DNA from: Sulfuricaulis sp040901545
GTDB taxonomy: Bacteria; Pseudomonadota; Gammaproteobacteria; Acidiferrobacterales; Sulfurifustaceae
Assembly (NCBI RefSeq): GCF_040901545.1
Contig: NZ_JBBDYL010000054.1
Coordinates: 124,001 to 188,000, forward strand
Direction of reading: 5' to 3'
DNA length: 64,000 nt
Shown: positions 24,999 to 32,932 of the stretch, one piece after another
How positions within the stretch are numbered: position 1 is the stretch's first letter
Layout of the letters: each line of letters starts with the position of its first letter
Notes under the pieces: generated by a model
What the model saw: the letters and a program-made list of their open reading frames with translations, nothing else
What the model was told of the DNA's origin: nothing
Databases searched by the model: none
Position numbers and translations under genes: made by a program

Positions 24999-26678
24999 CT
25001 AGACGTCAAGTTTCAATTTCCCTTGCTCATATACAGATATTATTTGTTGTCTAATTTTATTTTTAGTTAAAGCGTCTTTAAAGAATCGATTAAATGAAAA
25101 CGCAGGGTCTTCTTCATACTCCGCATTCACAACATCACTTACGATTTCGACTGCTTCATCAATCAATGAGGTTGCCTGTTTTAGATCCATATAATCGTAT
25201 TTCCGTGCTTGACACATGGCAGATATCGCATGCAGAACGTGGTATGCACCATCAATTAAGTAAAGGTGGTCAGTGTTAAACTCTTCATCATGTTTTATTT
25301 TTTGTTGTAGCTCGCGTTTCTTTTTATCGATAATTGAATATATCTGGAGAGGTATGTGCAATTTCTGTGGTGTTATATCATCATTAAAAATTGAATCATA
25401 AAGATCGCCAAATATTCTTCCTCGATCCTTTTTTGCTACTTCAGGAAGTTCCATTGTATAAGCAAGATATGCTTGAGCAGCAGTAAGTGCGTCGACCCTT
25501 TGCAGTTTAGGTTGATCCGAGAATTGTCTGGCTTTGCGTTCATAAAATAATCCATTTTCATGGAAACCTTGTTCAAGCTTCTTCTGTATCTCATCATTTG
25601 ATCTAAGATCACGCGTCTTAATAGGAGTTTGACTATTTGTAGACTCTGCAATAGCAGTGCTAATTCGCCGTTCCTTAGTTTCATAAATACGCACTAATAC
25701 AAGAACATTCTTTACACTCTCAGGTTTCTGTTTATACGCTTCGAATAATGCATTAGATGTTTGTCCACCATTCACAATCTGCACATTTTGAAGTTCAACA
25801 ACTGGCGCTCTCGTACCAGGTTGATATGAAAATGAATCACATGTAATTGTGATTCCATTATTCAGATACCAGAACTCAGTATTCTGATCAGATAAAGCCG
25901 TTTTAATTATCTTCTCATTAATGCGATTCTTGCTAGTTAGGTACACACGCACATTATCGTTGAAAATATCCAATCTTACTTGATGAGGATTGGCATCATC
26001 CTCAATAATTTTCACTAATTCCTCTGCTGTTACAGATGTGATCAAACCTCTAATATTTCCATCAGATCGTTCAAAATAATTCAAATCAACGAGCCTTACC
26101 GCACGATTTATTCTAGGAGTTCTTTTTTCTATAAAAAGATTTGATATTGACTCAAGTGTATGATGCCGGACTTGGAACGATTTATATCTGTCTAATGAAT
26201 CATTAGCGCGTTTTTTTTCTGCGTTGGCAAGACTTTCCATATTTGCACAAAAGTGAACTTCAAAACTCACCTTTGGGCGATCAATTGCGGACCAGATTTC
26301 TCTTACTTTATTCCAAAGTAGTGGATTACATGACTTCTGTAATTCTTGGCTTTTATTTAACACATCAGAAATAAAAGACAAAAGCTTATCAAGCTCTTTA
26401 CCAGGGAAATTGTTTTTTGATTTTTCGAAAGTTTGAACATATTTGAACTGAAAGATATGCACAATATTCTTCCCGTCTCTATCATCTACAAATACCGCAT
26501 CAACACCACGATCCATCCCACCATCAGTTAATGAATCTTCAATTTCACTTGGGGTCAAATCGAGCAAGTATTCGAGCACTATATATGCCAATGCTGATGA
26601 TTCATTTTCGCAATCATATAAATCACTATAACTTTTTACTTTGTTATTTAGATTGCTCCAATCCAGTAAGGTAGGCAT
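24999..26678 (-). CDS. AIPR-family protein (abortive phage infection type)
   Basis: 559 residues. The AIPR core is visible as FWYLNNGITITCD (about 269-281) and VQIVNGGQTSNALF (about 299-312), followed by AIAESTNSQTPIKTRDLRSND. The N-terminal part has DRGVDAVFVDD (Asp60) and HIFQFKY (Gln77, Lys79), a spacing like the D...(E/Q)xK site of Mrr-type nucleases. AIPR proteins are linked to phage defence, but mechanism is uncertain. The gene is strikingly AT-rich against its GC-rich neighbours, evidence of transfer. AAGGAG sits 7 bases before the ATG. It stands alone with no modification gene; the IS10-group element inserted just after its stop. Confidence 0.85.
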   Translation of the reverse strand: MPTLLDWSNLNNKVKSYSDLYDCENESSALAYIVLEYLLDLTPSEIEDSLTDGGMDRGVDAVFVDDRDGKNIVHIFQFKYVQTFEKSKNNFPGKELDKLLSFISDVLNKSQELQKSCNPLLWNKVREIWSAIDRPKVSFEVHFCANMESLANAEKKRANDSLDRYKSFQVRHHTLESISNLFIEKRTPRINRAVRLVDLNYFERSDGNIRGLITSVTAEELVKIIEDDANPHQVRLDIFNDNVRVYLTSKNRINEKIIKTALSDQNTEFWYLNNGITITCDSFSYQPGTRAPVVELQNVQIVNGGQTSNALFEAYKQKPESVKNVLVLVRIYETKERRISTAIAESTNSQTPIKTRDLRSNDEIQKKLEQGFHENGLFYERKARQFSDQPKLQRVDALTAAQAYLAYTMELPEVAKKDRGRIFGDLYDSIFNDDITPQKLHIPLQIYSIIDKKKRELQQKIKHDEEFNTDHLYLIDGAYHVLHAISAMCQARKYDYMDLKQATSLIDEAVEIVSDVVNAEYEEDPAFSFNRFFKDALTKNKIRQQIISVYEQGKLKLDV

Positions 26679-26715
26679 TTAGCACTCCTTTGTAACAGCG
26701 ATGTGATTTTTCTGA

Positions 26716-26758
26716 TTGAATGCTGCAAAAAACTACGTTAATTAGTTAAATGCTGCAA
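26716..26758. promoter_or_regulatory. paired direct repeats upstream of the AIPR gene
   Basis: TTGAATGCTGCAA (26716) and TTAAATGCTGCAA (26746) are repeated exactly 30 bp apart, about three helical turns, 38-80 bases upstream of the AIPR start. They could bind a regulator on one DNA face. No regulator gene is adjacent. Confidence 0.35.
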
Positions 26759-26778
26759 TAGATGAATTGTTGTTCTAA

Positions 26779-27023
26779 CCCCGTAGCGGGCGCCGAGTAC
26801 CGCAGCCCCACCGGGAGTATTCAAGCGAGACCGTGTTTGAGCCCGAGGCGTGTGGTTTGCGCCCGGCGAGTTGGTCGAGCGCCCGGTGGGGCGAGAAACG
26901 CAAGGGGTTTTCGCGCGCTCCGGGGGGAATGGTTTTGGTGACTTTTGCCGAAACAAAAGTCACCCCCGGTGCAGGGGCGGAGCCACCCGCAATTAGCTTT
27001 TCAATCGTGCGCGCAGCGCAAGA
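26779..27023. repeat. ~245-bp inverted repeat, right copy
   Basis: Reverse-complement partner of 23334-23580. Together they bracket about 3.2 kb with the AIPR gene and the insertion sequence. Differences are scattered substitutions and 1-bp indels, so the copies are not newly duplicated. Confidence 0.85.
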
Positions 27024-27048
27024 ACCATGCAAGACCTGTTGCTGCCCA

Positions 27049-27109
27049 GGGTGCAACAAAACTCGCTGCACCCGTTCGGCGGCATGAACACATGTTAAGT
27101 GTGTTCATG
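27049..27109. repeat. two-hairpin element, copy 3
   Basis: Hairpin A (27049-27073): GGGTGCA / TGCACCC. The linker is GTTCGGCGG. Hairpin B (27083-27109): CATGAACACA / TGTGTTCATG. The downstream flank is AAAACCCTGTCTCACC. Stem B differs in sequence from copies 1 and 2 but still pairs. Confidence 0.7.
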
Positions 27110-27144
27110 AAAACCCTGTCTCACCCAGCTTTTGCCGGGACGAT

Positions 27145-27178
27145 GTCTATCATCTACGCTTTCGCGGAGATGATAGAC
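27145..27178. promoter_or_regulatory. strong hairpin upstream of the old mtaD start
   Basis: GTCTATCATCT and AGATGATAGAC form a perfect 11-bp stem, extended inside by CGC/GCG. No T-run follows, so it is unlikely to be a simple terminator. It lies seven bases before a TATACT box (27185-27190). Confidence 0.45.
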
Positions 27179-27182
27179 GTCG

Positions 27183-27305
27183 GTTATACTGCCCCCGCCC
27201 AAAAAAAATCCTCCCATGCCAACCATCGACACCTTAATAAACGCCCGCTGGGTGATTCCGGTCGAGCCGGGCGGGTTGACGCTGATGGTTCAGCAGGAAA
27301 AATAA
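27183..27305 (+). pseudogene. truncated duplicate of the mtaD promoter and first ~20 codons
   Basis: ATG at 27216 encodes MPTIDTLINARWVIPVEP, matching the true mtaD N-terminus (MQTIDTLINARWVIPVEP at 27872), then diverges and stops at TAA (27303-27305). The similarity extends upstream through a TATACT box and CGCCCAA in both copies. Third-position differences show the copies are not identical, so this is an older or imported duplicate. The rest of the gene is missing. It ends three bases from the coupled small-gene module. Confidence 0.8.
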
Positions 27306-27307
27306 TC

Positions 27308-27544
27308 TCAGGCAGCAGCCAGAATGGCTTTGCGGATGGAAGGTGGAAGTGATACAGACTTGAAGAATTTTTCGGGGTACAAATAATCTTCGCCAGACTC
27401 GTCAACGACACGGATTTGGCCGTGCTTTGCCGCCACTGAATCAGGGATGGCTATATATATTTTTCTTTTCTCTAGCGAGGCTGCGTAACCTTTATTTCGT
27501 ACGCATATAACCAGATGCCTTGGCGATGGATATGATCTTGTCAT
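27308..27544 (-). CDS. small conserved protein, second gene of a coupled pair
   Basis: 78 residues, no membrane segment or signal. Beginning MTRSYPSPRHLVICVRNKGY, it has a basic stretch (SLEKRKIYIAIPD) and a DESGEDYLYPEKFF block, then a helical tail. I recognise no characterised family. Its ATG overlaps the TGA of the upstream 80-residue gene (ATGA), implying coupled translation. Small size, coupling and an accessory setting are compatible with a toxin-antitoxin-like pair, but nothing in the sequence proves that. Confidence 0.65.
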   Translation of the reverse strand: MTRSYPSPRHLVICVRNKGYAASLEKRKIYIAIPDSVAAKHGQIRVVDESGEDYLYPEKFFKSVSLPPSIRKAILAAA

Positions 27545-27783
27545 GGCAGACTCTCTAGCAATCGCTTGATTTTGAATTCCTTCTTTCCGATACCGGTTGC
27601 TTCGTACCAATGGATCTCGGCGACATGAACACTGCCGTCCGATAATTTGACTTTAGCAGTGCCTTTTCGCTTCCGCCATCGGCCCTTACCATATAATTTC
27701 CGAAGCCGGGTAATTTCCCGAATACTGGAACCTATTGCAAATGTCTCGACTTGGGTTATATCGCCGAGAATTTCAAAATACAT
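27541..27783 (-). CDS. small conserved basic protein, first gene of a coupled pair
   Basis: 80 residues, rich in Lys and Arg in the middle (RLRKLYGKGRWRKRKGTAKV), then VHVAEIHWYEATGIGKKEFK. The basic core suggests nucleic-acid binding (inference). Start at 27783 (MYFEILGD). Upstream on the minus strand TTGACG (27813-27818) can serve as a -35 box, facing the mtaD promoter. No known domain assigned. Confidence 0.65.
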   Translation of the reverse strand: MYFEILGDITQVETFAIGSSIREITRLRKLYGKGRWRKRKGTAKVKLSDGSVHVAEIHWYEATGIGKKEFKIKRLLESLP

Positions 27784-27833
27784 GTAAACATAGTCCCAAA
27801 GCAAGATATAACCGTCAAGAATTACTTATACGA

Positions 27834-27839
27834 TATACT
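27834..27839 (+). promoter_or_regulatory. candidate -10 box of mtaD
   Basis: TATACT 33 bases before the mtaD ATG. The same hexamer precedes the truncated duplicate at 27185-27190. No convincing -35 box. Confidence 0.35.
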
Positions 27840-27871
27840 CTCTCTCGCCCAACGCCCGATATTAAGAATCC

Positions 27872-29191
27872 ATGCAAACCATCGACACCTTAATAAATGC
27901 CCGCTGGGTGATCCCCGTCGAACCTGATGGCAAAACCCTGGATCACCATAGTATTGCTATCGTCGATGGGAAAATCTTCGAAGTGCTGCCCACCGCCGAT
28001 GCCGTCAAGCACTATGGCAATGCGGAAATGCACGATCTCCCGCACCATGCCGTCATCCCGGGCTTGGTGAACGCGCACACGCACGCGGCGATGAGTTTGT
28101 TTCGCGGGCTGGCGGACGATCTGCCGCTCATGGACTGGCTGAACCAACACATCTGGCCGGCGGAGGCGAAGTGGGTGAGCGAGGCTTTCGTGCGCGACGG
28201 CACCGAGCTCGCCATTGCCGAGATGCTGCAAAGCGGCACCACCTGTTTCAACGACATGTATTTCTTTCCCGACGTCACCGCGCGTGTCTGCCACGACTCC
28301 GGCATGCGCGCCTGTGTCGGGCTCATCGTTCTGGATTTTCCCAGCGTCTGGGCGCAGAACGCGGACGAATACCTGCACAAGGGGCTCAAGCTGCACGATG
28401 AGCTGCGCAACAGCGAACTCATTACCACCGCCTTCGCGCCACACGCGCCCTACACCGTTTCGGACGCGCCGCTGGAAAAAATCCGCATGTACGCCGATGA
28501 GCTGGATATTCCGGTGCACATGCACGTGCACGAGACCGCGCACGAGGTAAATGAAGGACAGAAACTGCACGGCATGCGCCCGCTGGCGCGCCTGGCGAAA
28601 CTCGGCCTGCTCGGCCCGCGCCTGATCGCGGTGCACATGACCCAGCTCGAAGCCGCTGAAATCAAGACGCTGGCGCAGGACAATGTCAGCGTGGTGCATT
28701 GCCCGGAATCGAACCTCAAGCTCGCGAGCGGCTTTTGCCCGGTGCACGCGCTGGTGCGGGCCGGCGTGACCGTGGCGCTCGGCACCGACGGCGCCGCCAG
28801 CAACAACAGCCTCGACATGCTGGAAGAGCTGCACATCGCCGCCCTGCTCGCCAAGGGCGTGAGCCAGGATGCCACCGCCATCCCGGCGCGCACGGCGCTG
28901 CGCATGGCCACGCTGAACGGCGCAAGGGCGCTTGGGCTTGAAGCCCGCACCGGCTCGCTCACCGCCGGCAAGGCCGCGGATATCGCCGCCATCGATTTAT
29001 CCGCCATTTCCAGCCAGCCGGTGTACGATCCGGTGTCGCATATCGTCTACGCCACCACGCGCAACCAGGTTTCGGACGTGTGGGTAAACGGCAAGCACCT
29101 GCTGGCGAAGTACCATCTGACCGGAATGAACGAGGCCAAACTGCGGGACAAGGCCATACAATGGCACGACAAAATAATTAGACAGGACTAA
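27872..29191 (+). CDS. mtaD: 5-methylthioadenosine / S-adenosylhomocysteine deaminase
   Basis: 439-residue amidohydrolase deaminating MTA and/or SAH. Visible: metal ligands in VNAHTHAAMS (HxH), HVHETAHEV, HMTQ, and GTDGAASNNSLDM (Asp). It belongs with mtnA in methylthioadenosine handling and is followed by ubiG, gph and rmuC. Its final codons (RQD-stop) are formed by the start of a CAGGATT repeat. Confidence 0.94.
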   Translation: MQTIDTLINARWVIPVEPDGKTLDHHSIAIVDGKIFEVLPTADAVKHYGNAEMHDLPHHAVIPGLVNAHTHAAMSLFRGLADDLPLMDWLNQHIWPAEAKWVSEAFVRDGTELAIAEMLQSGTTCFNDMYFFPDVTARVCHDSGMRACVGLIVLDFPSVWAQNADEYLHKGLKLHDELRNSELITTAFAPHAPYTVSDAPLEKIRMYADELDIPVHMHVHETAHEVNEGQKLHGMRPLARLAKLGLLGPRLIAVHMTQLEAAEIKTLAQDNVSVVHCPESNLKLASGFCPVHALVRAGVTVALGTDGAASNNSLDMLEELHIAALLAKGVSQDATAIPARTALRMATLNGARALGLEARTGSLTAGKAADIAAIDLSAISSQPVYDPVSHIVYATTRNQVSDVWVNGKHLLAKYHLTGMNEAKLRDKAIQWHDKIIRQD

Positions 29192-29269
29192 CAGAATTTT
29201 CAGGATTTACGGAAATAGTCATAGAATACCGGCTTCGAGTTAATCCTGTTAATCCTGTAAATCCTGTCC
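29181..29269. repeat. CAGGATT inverted repeat, copy D (mtaD/ubiG)
   Basis: Left arm about 29181-29211 (GACAGGACT, ACAGAATTT, TCAGGATTT) overlaps the mtaD stop codon. Right arm about 29240-29269 has AATCCTGTT, AATCCTGTA, AATCCTGTC. The arm ends seven bases before the ubiG ATG and leaves no Shine-Dalgarno sequence there. Confidence 0.8.
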
Positions 29270-29275
29270 ATTTAT

Positions 29276-29986
29276 ATGTCTCATACTGCACAGAACGTCG
29301 ATCCGGAAGAGATTGCCAAATTCGCGCAGCTCGCCGCGCGCTGGTGGGACCCGCACAGCGAATTCAAGCCGCTGCACGACATCAACCCGCTGCGCTTGAA
29401 ATACATCAACGACCGGGTCGGCCTCAAGGACAAGACCGTGCTCGACATCGGTTGCGGCGGCGGCATCCTCGCGGAGAGCATGGCGGCGCTCGGCGCCAGC
29501 GTGACGGGCATCGACCTGGGCGAAGCGCCGCTCGCGGTGGCGAAGCTGCACCTCAGGGAATCCGGCCGGAAAGTCGAATACCGCTACATCAGCGCCGAGG
29601 ACCTCGCCCGCGAGCGGCCCGATTCCTACGACATCGTGACCTGCATGGAAATGCTGGAGCACGTGCCGGACCCGTCCTCGAGCATCGCGGCCTGCGCCCG
29701 GCTGGTCAAACCCGTTGGGCAGGTGTTTATCTCCACCATAAACCGCAATCCGAAGAGCTGGCTGTTCGCCATCGTCGGGGCGGAATACGTGTTGAATCTG
29801 CTCCCGAAGGGCACGCACGAGTACCTGAAATTCATCAAGCCCTCGGAACTGGAACGCTGGGCGCGGCAGGCGGGGCTGTCGGTGCAGGAATTCATCGGCA
29901 TGCATTACAACCCGCTCACGCGGCAGTACCGGTTGGGGCGCGGGGTGGACGTCAATTACATCGCCTATACCACACGCGGTGACTAA
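29276..29986 (+). CDS. ubiG: ubiquinone biosynthesis O-methyltransferase
   Basis: 236-residue class I SAM methyltransferase performing both O-methylations of ubiquinone. Visible: FAQLAARWWDP and EFKPLHDINPLRL at the N-terminus (UbiG-specific), SAM motif VLDIGCGGGILAE, and EMLEHVPDPSS, STINRNPKSW. Overlaps gph by 8 bases. It indicates a ubiquinone-using respiratory chain. Confidence 0.96.
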   Translation: MSHTAQNVDPEEIAKFAQLAARWWDPHSEFKPLHDINPLRLKYINDRVGLKDKTVLDIGCGGGILAESMAALGASVTGIDLGEAPLAVAKLHLRESGRKVEYRYISAEDLARERPDSYDIVTCMEMLEHVPDPSSSIAACARLVKPVGQVFISTINRNPKSWLFAIVGAEYVLNLLPKGTHEYLKFIKPSELERWARQAGLSVQEFIGMHYNPLTRQYRLGRGVDVNYIAYTTRGD

Positions 29987-30644
29987 GATCCGCACGGTCT
30001 TGTTCGACCTCGACGGCACGATCGCCGACACCGCGCCGGACATGGCCCACGCGCTGAACGCGCTGCTGCAAGCTGAAGGCAAGCAGACCCTCGCGTTTGA
30101 AGACATCCGTCCGGTGGTATCCCACGGCGCCTCGGCGTTGATCAAGCTGGGGTTAGGTGTCGCCCCGGGCGAGGCGGAGTTCGATCGGCTGCGCGAACGG
30201 TTTCTAGCGGTGTATGCTGACAACCTCTGCCGCCATACGCGCCCCTTCGACGGCATCGGGCCGTTGCTGGTTTCGTTGCACGCCGCCGGGATCGCATGGG
30301 GTATCGTCACGAACAAGCCGGCCTTTCTTACCGAGCCGCTGATCGCGAGCCTCGACTTAAAACCCGCCCCGGTGTGCATTGTGAGCGGCGATACCACCAA
30401 CAACCGCAAACCCCACCCGGAACCCATGCTTCACGCCGCGGCCGCGGCCGGCGCCCGACCGGAACAGTGTCTCTACGTCGGCGACGCCGAGCGCGATATC
30501 CAGGCCGGAAAACTGGCCGGCATGAAGACGCTGGTGGCGCTGTTCGGGTACATTAGCCGGAGTGAAACCCCGGATCGCTGGGGCGCCGACGGCATGGTCA
30601 ACTCACCGCATGAAATTCTGGAGTGGCTCGAGCGCCATGGTTGA
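29979..30644 (+). CDS. gph: phosphoglycolate phosphatase
   Basis: 221-residue HAD hydrolase. Visible: nucleophile motif FDLDGTIADTAPDM, cap helices, NKPA, and GDAERDIQAGKLAG with the Mg-binding Asp. GTG start, overlapping the ubiG end. ubiG-gph adjacency is common in proteobacteria. Substrate phosphoglycolate is by family; other phosphate esters are possible. Confidence 0.9.
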   Translation: MTKIRTVLFDLDGTIADTAPDMAHALNALLQAEGKQTLAFEDIRPVVSHGASALIKLGLGVAPGEAEFDRLRERFLAVYADNLCRHTRPFDGIGPLLVSLHAAGIAWGIVTNKPAFLTEPLIASLDLKPAPVCIVSGDTTNNRKPHPEPMLHAAAAAGARPEQCLYVGDAERDIQAGKLAGMKTLVALFGYISRSETPDRWGADGMVNSPHEILEWLERHG

Positions 30645-31857
30645 TAACACGACACTATTATTCCTCGGTCTGTTCGTCCTGCTCGCGGCCGCGTTGGGCT
30701 GGCTCGTCGCCCGTCTGCGTCACCAGAAGCGCCTCGCCGAACTCGCCACAACACTTGAGATGGAACGCCGCGCCGCGCAGGAGAAACTCGCCGGACTCGA
30801 GCAAACGTTCGCCGCCCTGTCCCATCGCGCCTTGAAGGAAAACAACGCGGCTTTCCTGCAGCTCGCCCAGGAGACGCTGAAGCAATTTCACGTGCAGGCC
30901 AAGGGCGATCTCGAACTGAAGGAAAAGGCGGTGGAGAACCTGATCAAGCCGGTGCGCGAGGCGCTGGAAAAAACCGAACATCAGATCCGCCTGATGGAAC
31001 AGGAACGCAAGGAAGCCTACGGCTCGCTCTCGAAACACCTGGAAACCATGGCCCAGACCCAGCAACTGCTGCAAGGCGAGACGCGCAACCTGGTGCAGGC
31101 CCTGCGCCGCCCGGAAGTGCGCGGGCAGTGGGGCGAGCTCACCCTGAAGCGCCTGGCCGAACTCGCCGGCATGGTGGAGCACTGCGACTTTTACACACAG
31201 GAACACACGGACAACGACGAGGGCCGGCTGCGTCCCGATATGATCGTGCGCATGCCCGGCGGGCGCGAGGTCGTGGTCGACGTGAAAACGCCGCTCGATG
31301 CCTATTTGAGCGCGGTCGAGGCGACCGACGACGAGTCGCGCCGCCGGCACCTGGAACACCACGCGCGCAAAGTGCGCGAACGCGTGCGTGAATTGTCCGG
31401 CAAAGCTTATTGGGCCCAATTCCGGAACGCCCCGGACTTCGTGATTTTGTTCATCCCGGGCGAACAGTTCCTGACCGCGGCGCTCGACCTGGACCGCGAT
31501 CTGATCGAAGACGCCATGAAACAGAAAGTGATCCTCACGACTCCCACCAGTTTCGTCGCCCTGCTGCGCGCCATCGCCTACGGCTGGCGGCAGGAGAGTC
31601 TCGCCGCCAACGCCGAGCAGATCCGTGACGTCGGGGAGGATCTTTACCGGCGTCTCGCCACGTTCAGCGAACATCTCATGAAACTCGGCCGCAGCCTGAA
31701 CAGCGCCGTCGCCGATTACAACAAGACCGTGGGTTCTTACGAGGCCAAGCTGCTGCCGGGGGCACGAAAATTTTCCGAGATGGGCGTGGGCGGCGATAAT
31801 GCGCTGGAAGAACCTGAGCGAATCGACAAGGCGGTGCGCGATCTCCAGGAAAACTAG
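30637..31857 (+). CDS. rmuC: DNA recombination protein RmuC
   Basis: 406 residues: N-terminal membrane anchor (LLFLGLFVLLAAALGWLV), long coiled coil to about residue 150, then the RmuC nuclease-like core (RGQWGELTLKRLAELAGM, DMIVRMPGGREVVVDVKTPLDAYL, with the D...VDVK pattern of restriction-like folds). It limits sequence inversions and affects DNA repair (known for E. coli). Start at 30637 overlaps gph by 8 bases. Confidence 0.94.
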   Translation: MVDNTTLLFLGLFVLLAAALGWLVARLRHQKRLAELATTLEMERRAAQEKLAGLEQTFAALSHRALKENNAAFLQLAQETLKQFHVQAKGDLELKEKAVENLIKPVREALEKTEHQIRLMEQERKEAYGSLSKHLETMAQTQQLLQGETRNLVQALRRPEVRGQWGELTLKRLAELAGMVEHCDFYTQEHTDNDEGRLRPDMIVRMPGGREVVVDVKTPLDAYLSAVEATDDESRRRHLEHHARKVRERVRELSGKAYWAQFRNAPDFVILFIPGEQFLTAALDLDRDLIEDAMKQKVILTTPTSFVALLRAIAYGWRQESLAANAEQIRDVGEDLYRRLATFSEHLMKLGRSLNSAVADYNKTVGSYEAKLLPGARKFSEMGVGGDNALEEPERIDKAVRDLQEN

Positions 31858-31944
31858 TTTTTTGCGGGAAATTCCGCACTCCGGGCCATGCTATATTTTA
31901 TATGACACTGTTCTCCCGAAACGGTGCGGACCGTGTAGTGAAAC

Positions 31945-32910
31945 ATGCCCAAACAGATCCAGACGACTGAACCGTTGCCGCAGCTGCTGCTGGTGGAAGA
32001 CTCGCACACGACCCACGCGCTGCTCACCAAATATCTCGGCCGCAATTATCAATTAATCCAAGCCAACGACGGTGTCGAGGCCTGGAAGCTGCTTAACTCG
32101 GACCGTGAATTCGATCTCGTCATCACCGATGTCCACATGCCCAACATGTCCGGACACCAATTGCTGGTCAAGATCCGTAAAAGCGACGACATCCGCCACA
32201 AGAACCTGCCGGTGATCGTGATGACGTCCGCCGAGGATAACGTCGATCGCAATCTAGCCTTTCTCAACGGCGCCAACGATTTTCTCATCAAACCGCTCGA
32301 CGAGATGGAATTGCAGGCGCGCATCAAGGTTCACTATCGCCTGTCGCGCACCATCCGCGAGCTCGAAGCGAGTAAAAGGGCGCTCGCGGCGCAGGTGACC
32401 ACCGATTCGCTGACCAAGCTTAAAAACCGCCGGGCATTTTTCGAAAACGGCGGTACGGCGCTGGAACTGGCGCAGCTTAAAAAGTCGGAACTCTCGGTGA
32501 TCCTGCTCGATATCGATTATTTCAAAAAAATCAACGATACCTTCGGACACCAGGCGGGCGACGAGGCATTGATGCTCGTCGGCACCATCCTGACGCAAAT
32601 GACGCGGCCGGAGGACACGGTATCGCGCATCGGCGGCGAGGAATTCGCGATCCTGCTGCCGGGCGTGAATCGACTCAGCGCCGCCGTCATGGCCGAGCGC
32701 ATCCGCGCGACCATCGAGGGGGAGAAATTCGTCTCGGAGAACAAGATCGTGCCCATCACCGTCAGCATCGGCATCGCCTCGTATGCCGTGGACTACAGCG
32801 ACAGCATCGATCATCTTCTGGGTGCGGCCGACCGGCGGCTCTACCTCGCCAAGAAAGGCGGGCGCAACCGCATCTGCGTCAACGACGAGGGCCGAAGCTC
32901 TTTCGCCTGA
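31945..32910 (+). CDS. response-regulator diguanylate cyclase (REC-GGDEF)
   Basis: 321 residues making c-di-GMP. A REC domain (about 13-130) has phosphoacceptor Asp62 in DLVITDVHMP, Thr94 and Lys116. A short helical linker (131-150) leads to a GGDEF domain with active-site GGEEF (230-234) and an inhibitory I-site RxxD (RPED, 221-224) five residues before it. All catalytic features look intact. No cognate histidine kinase is nearby. Confidence 0.95.
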   Translation: MPKQIQTTEPLPQLLLVEDSHTTHALLTKYLGRNYQLIQANDGVEAWKLLNSDREFDLVITDVHMPNMSGHQLLVKIRKSDDIRHKNLPVIVMTSAEDNVDRNLAFLNGANDFLIKPLDEMELQARIKVHYRLSRTIRELEASKRALAAQVTTDSLTKLKNRRAFFENGGTALELAQLKKSELSVILLDIDYFKKINDTFGHQAGDEALMLVGTILTQMTRPEDTVSRIGGEEFAILLPGVNRLSAAVMAERIRATIEGEKFVSENKIVPITVSIGIASYAVDYSDSIDHLLGAADRRLYLAKKGGRNRICVNDEGRSSFA

Positions 32911-32932
32911 ATATCCAGAGGGCAAACCGGCC

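Noticed and set aside
23334..27023. Composite transposon formed by the 245-bp repeats
   Set aside because: The repeats encode no transposase and show no target duplication. Only the inner IS10-group element has proper ends.
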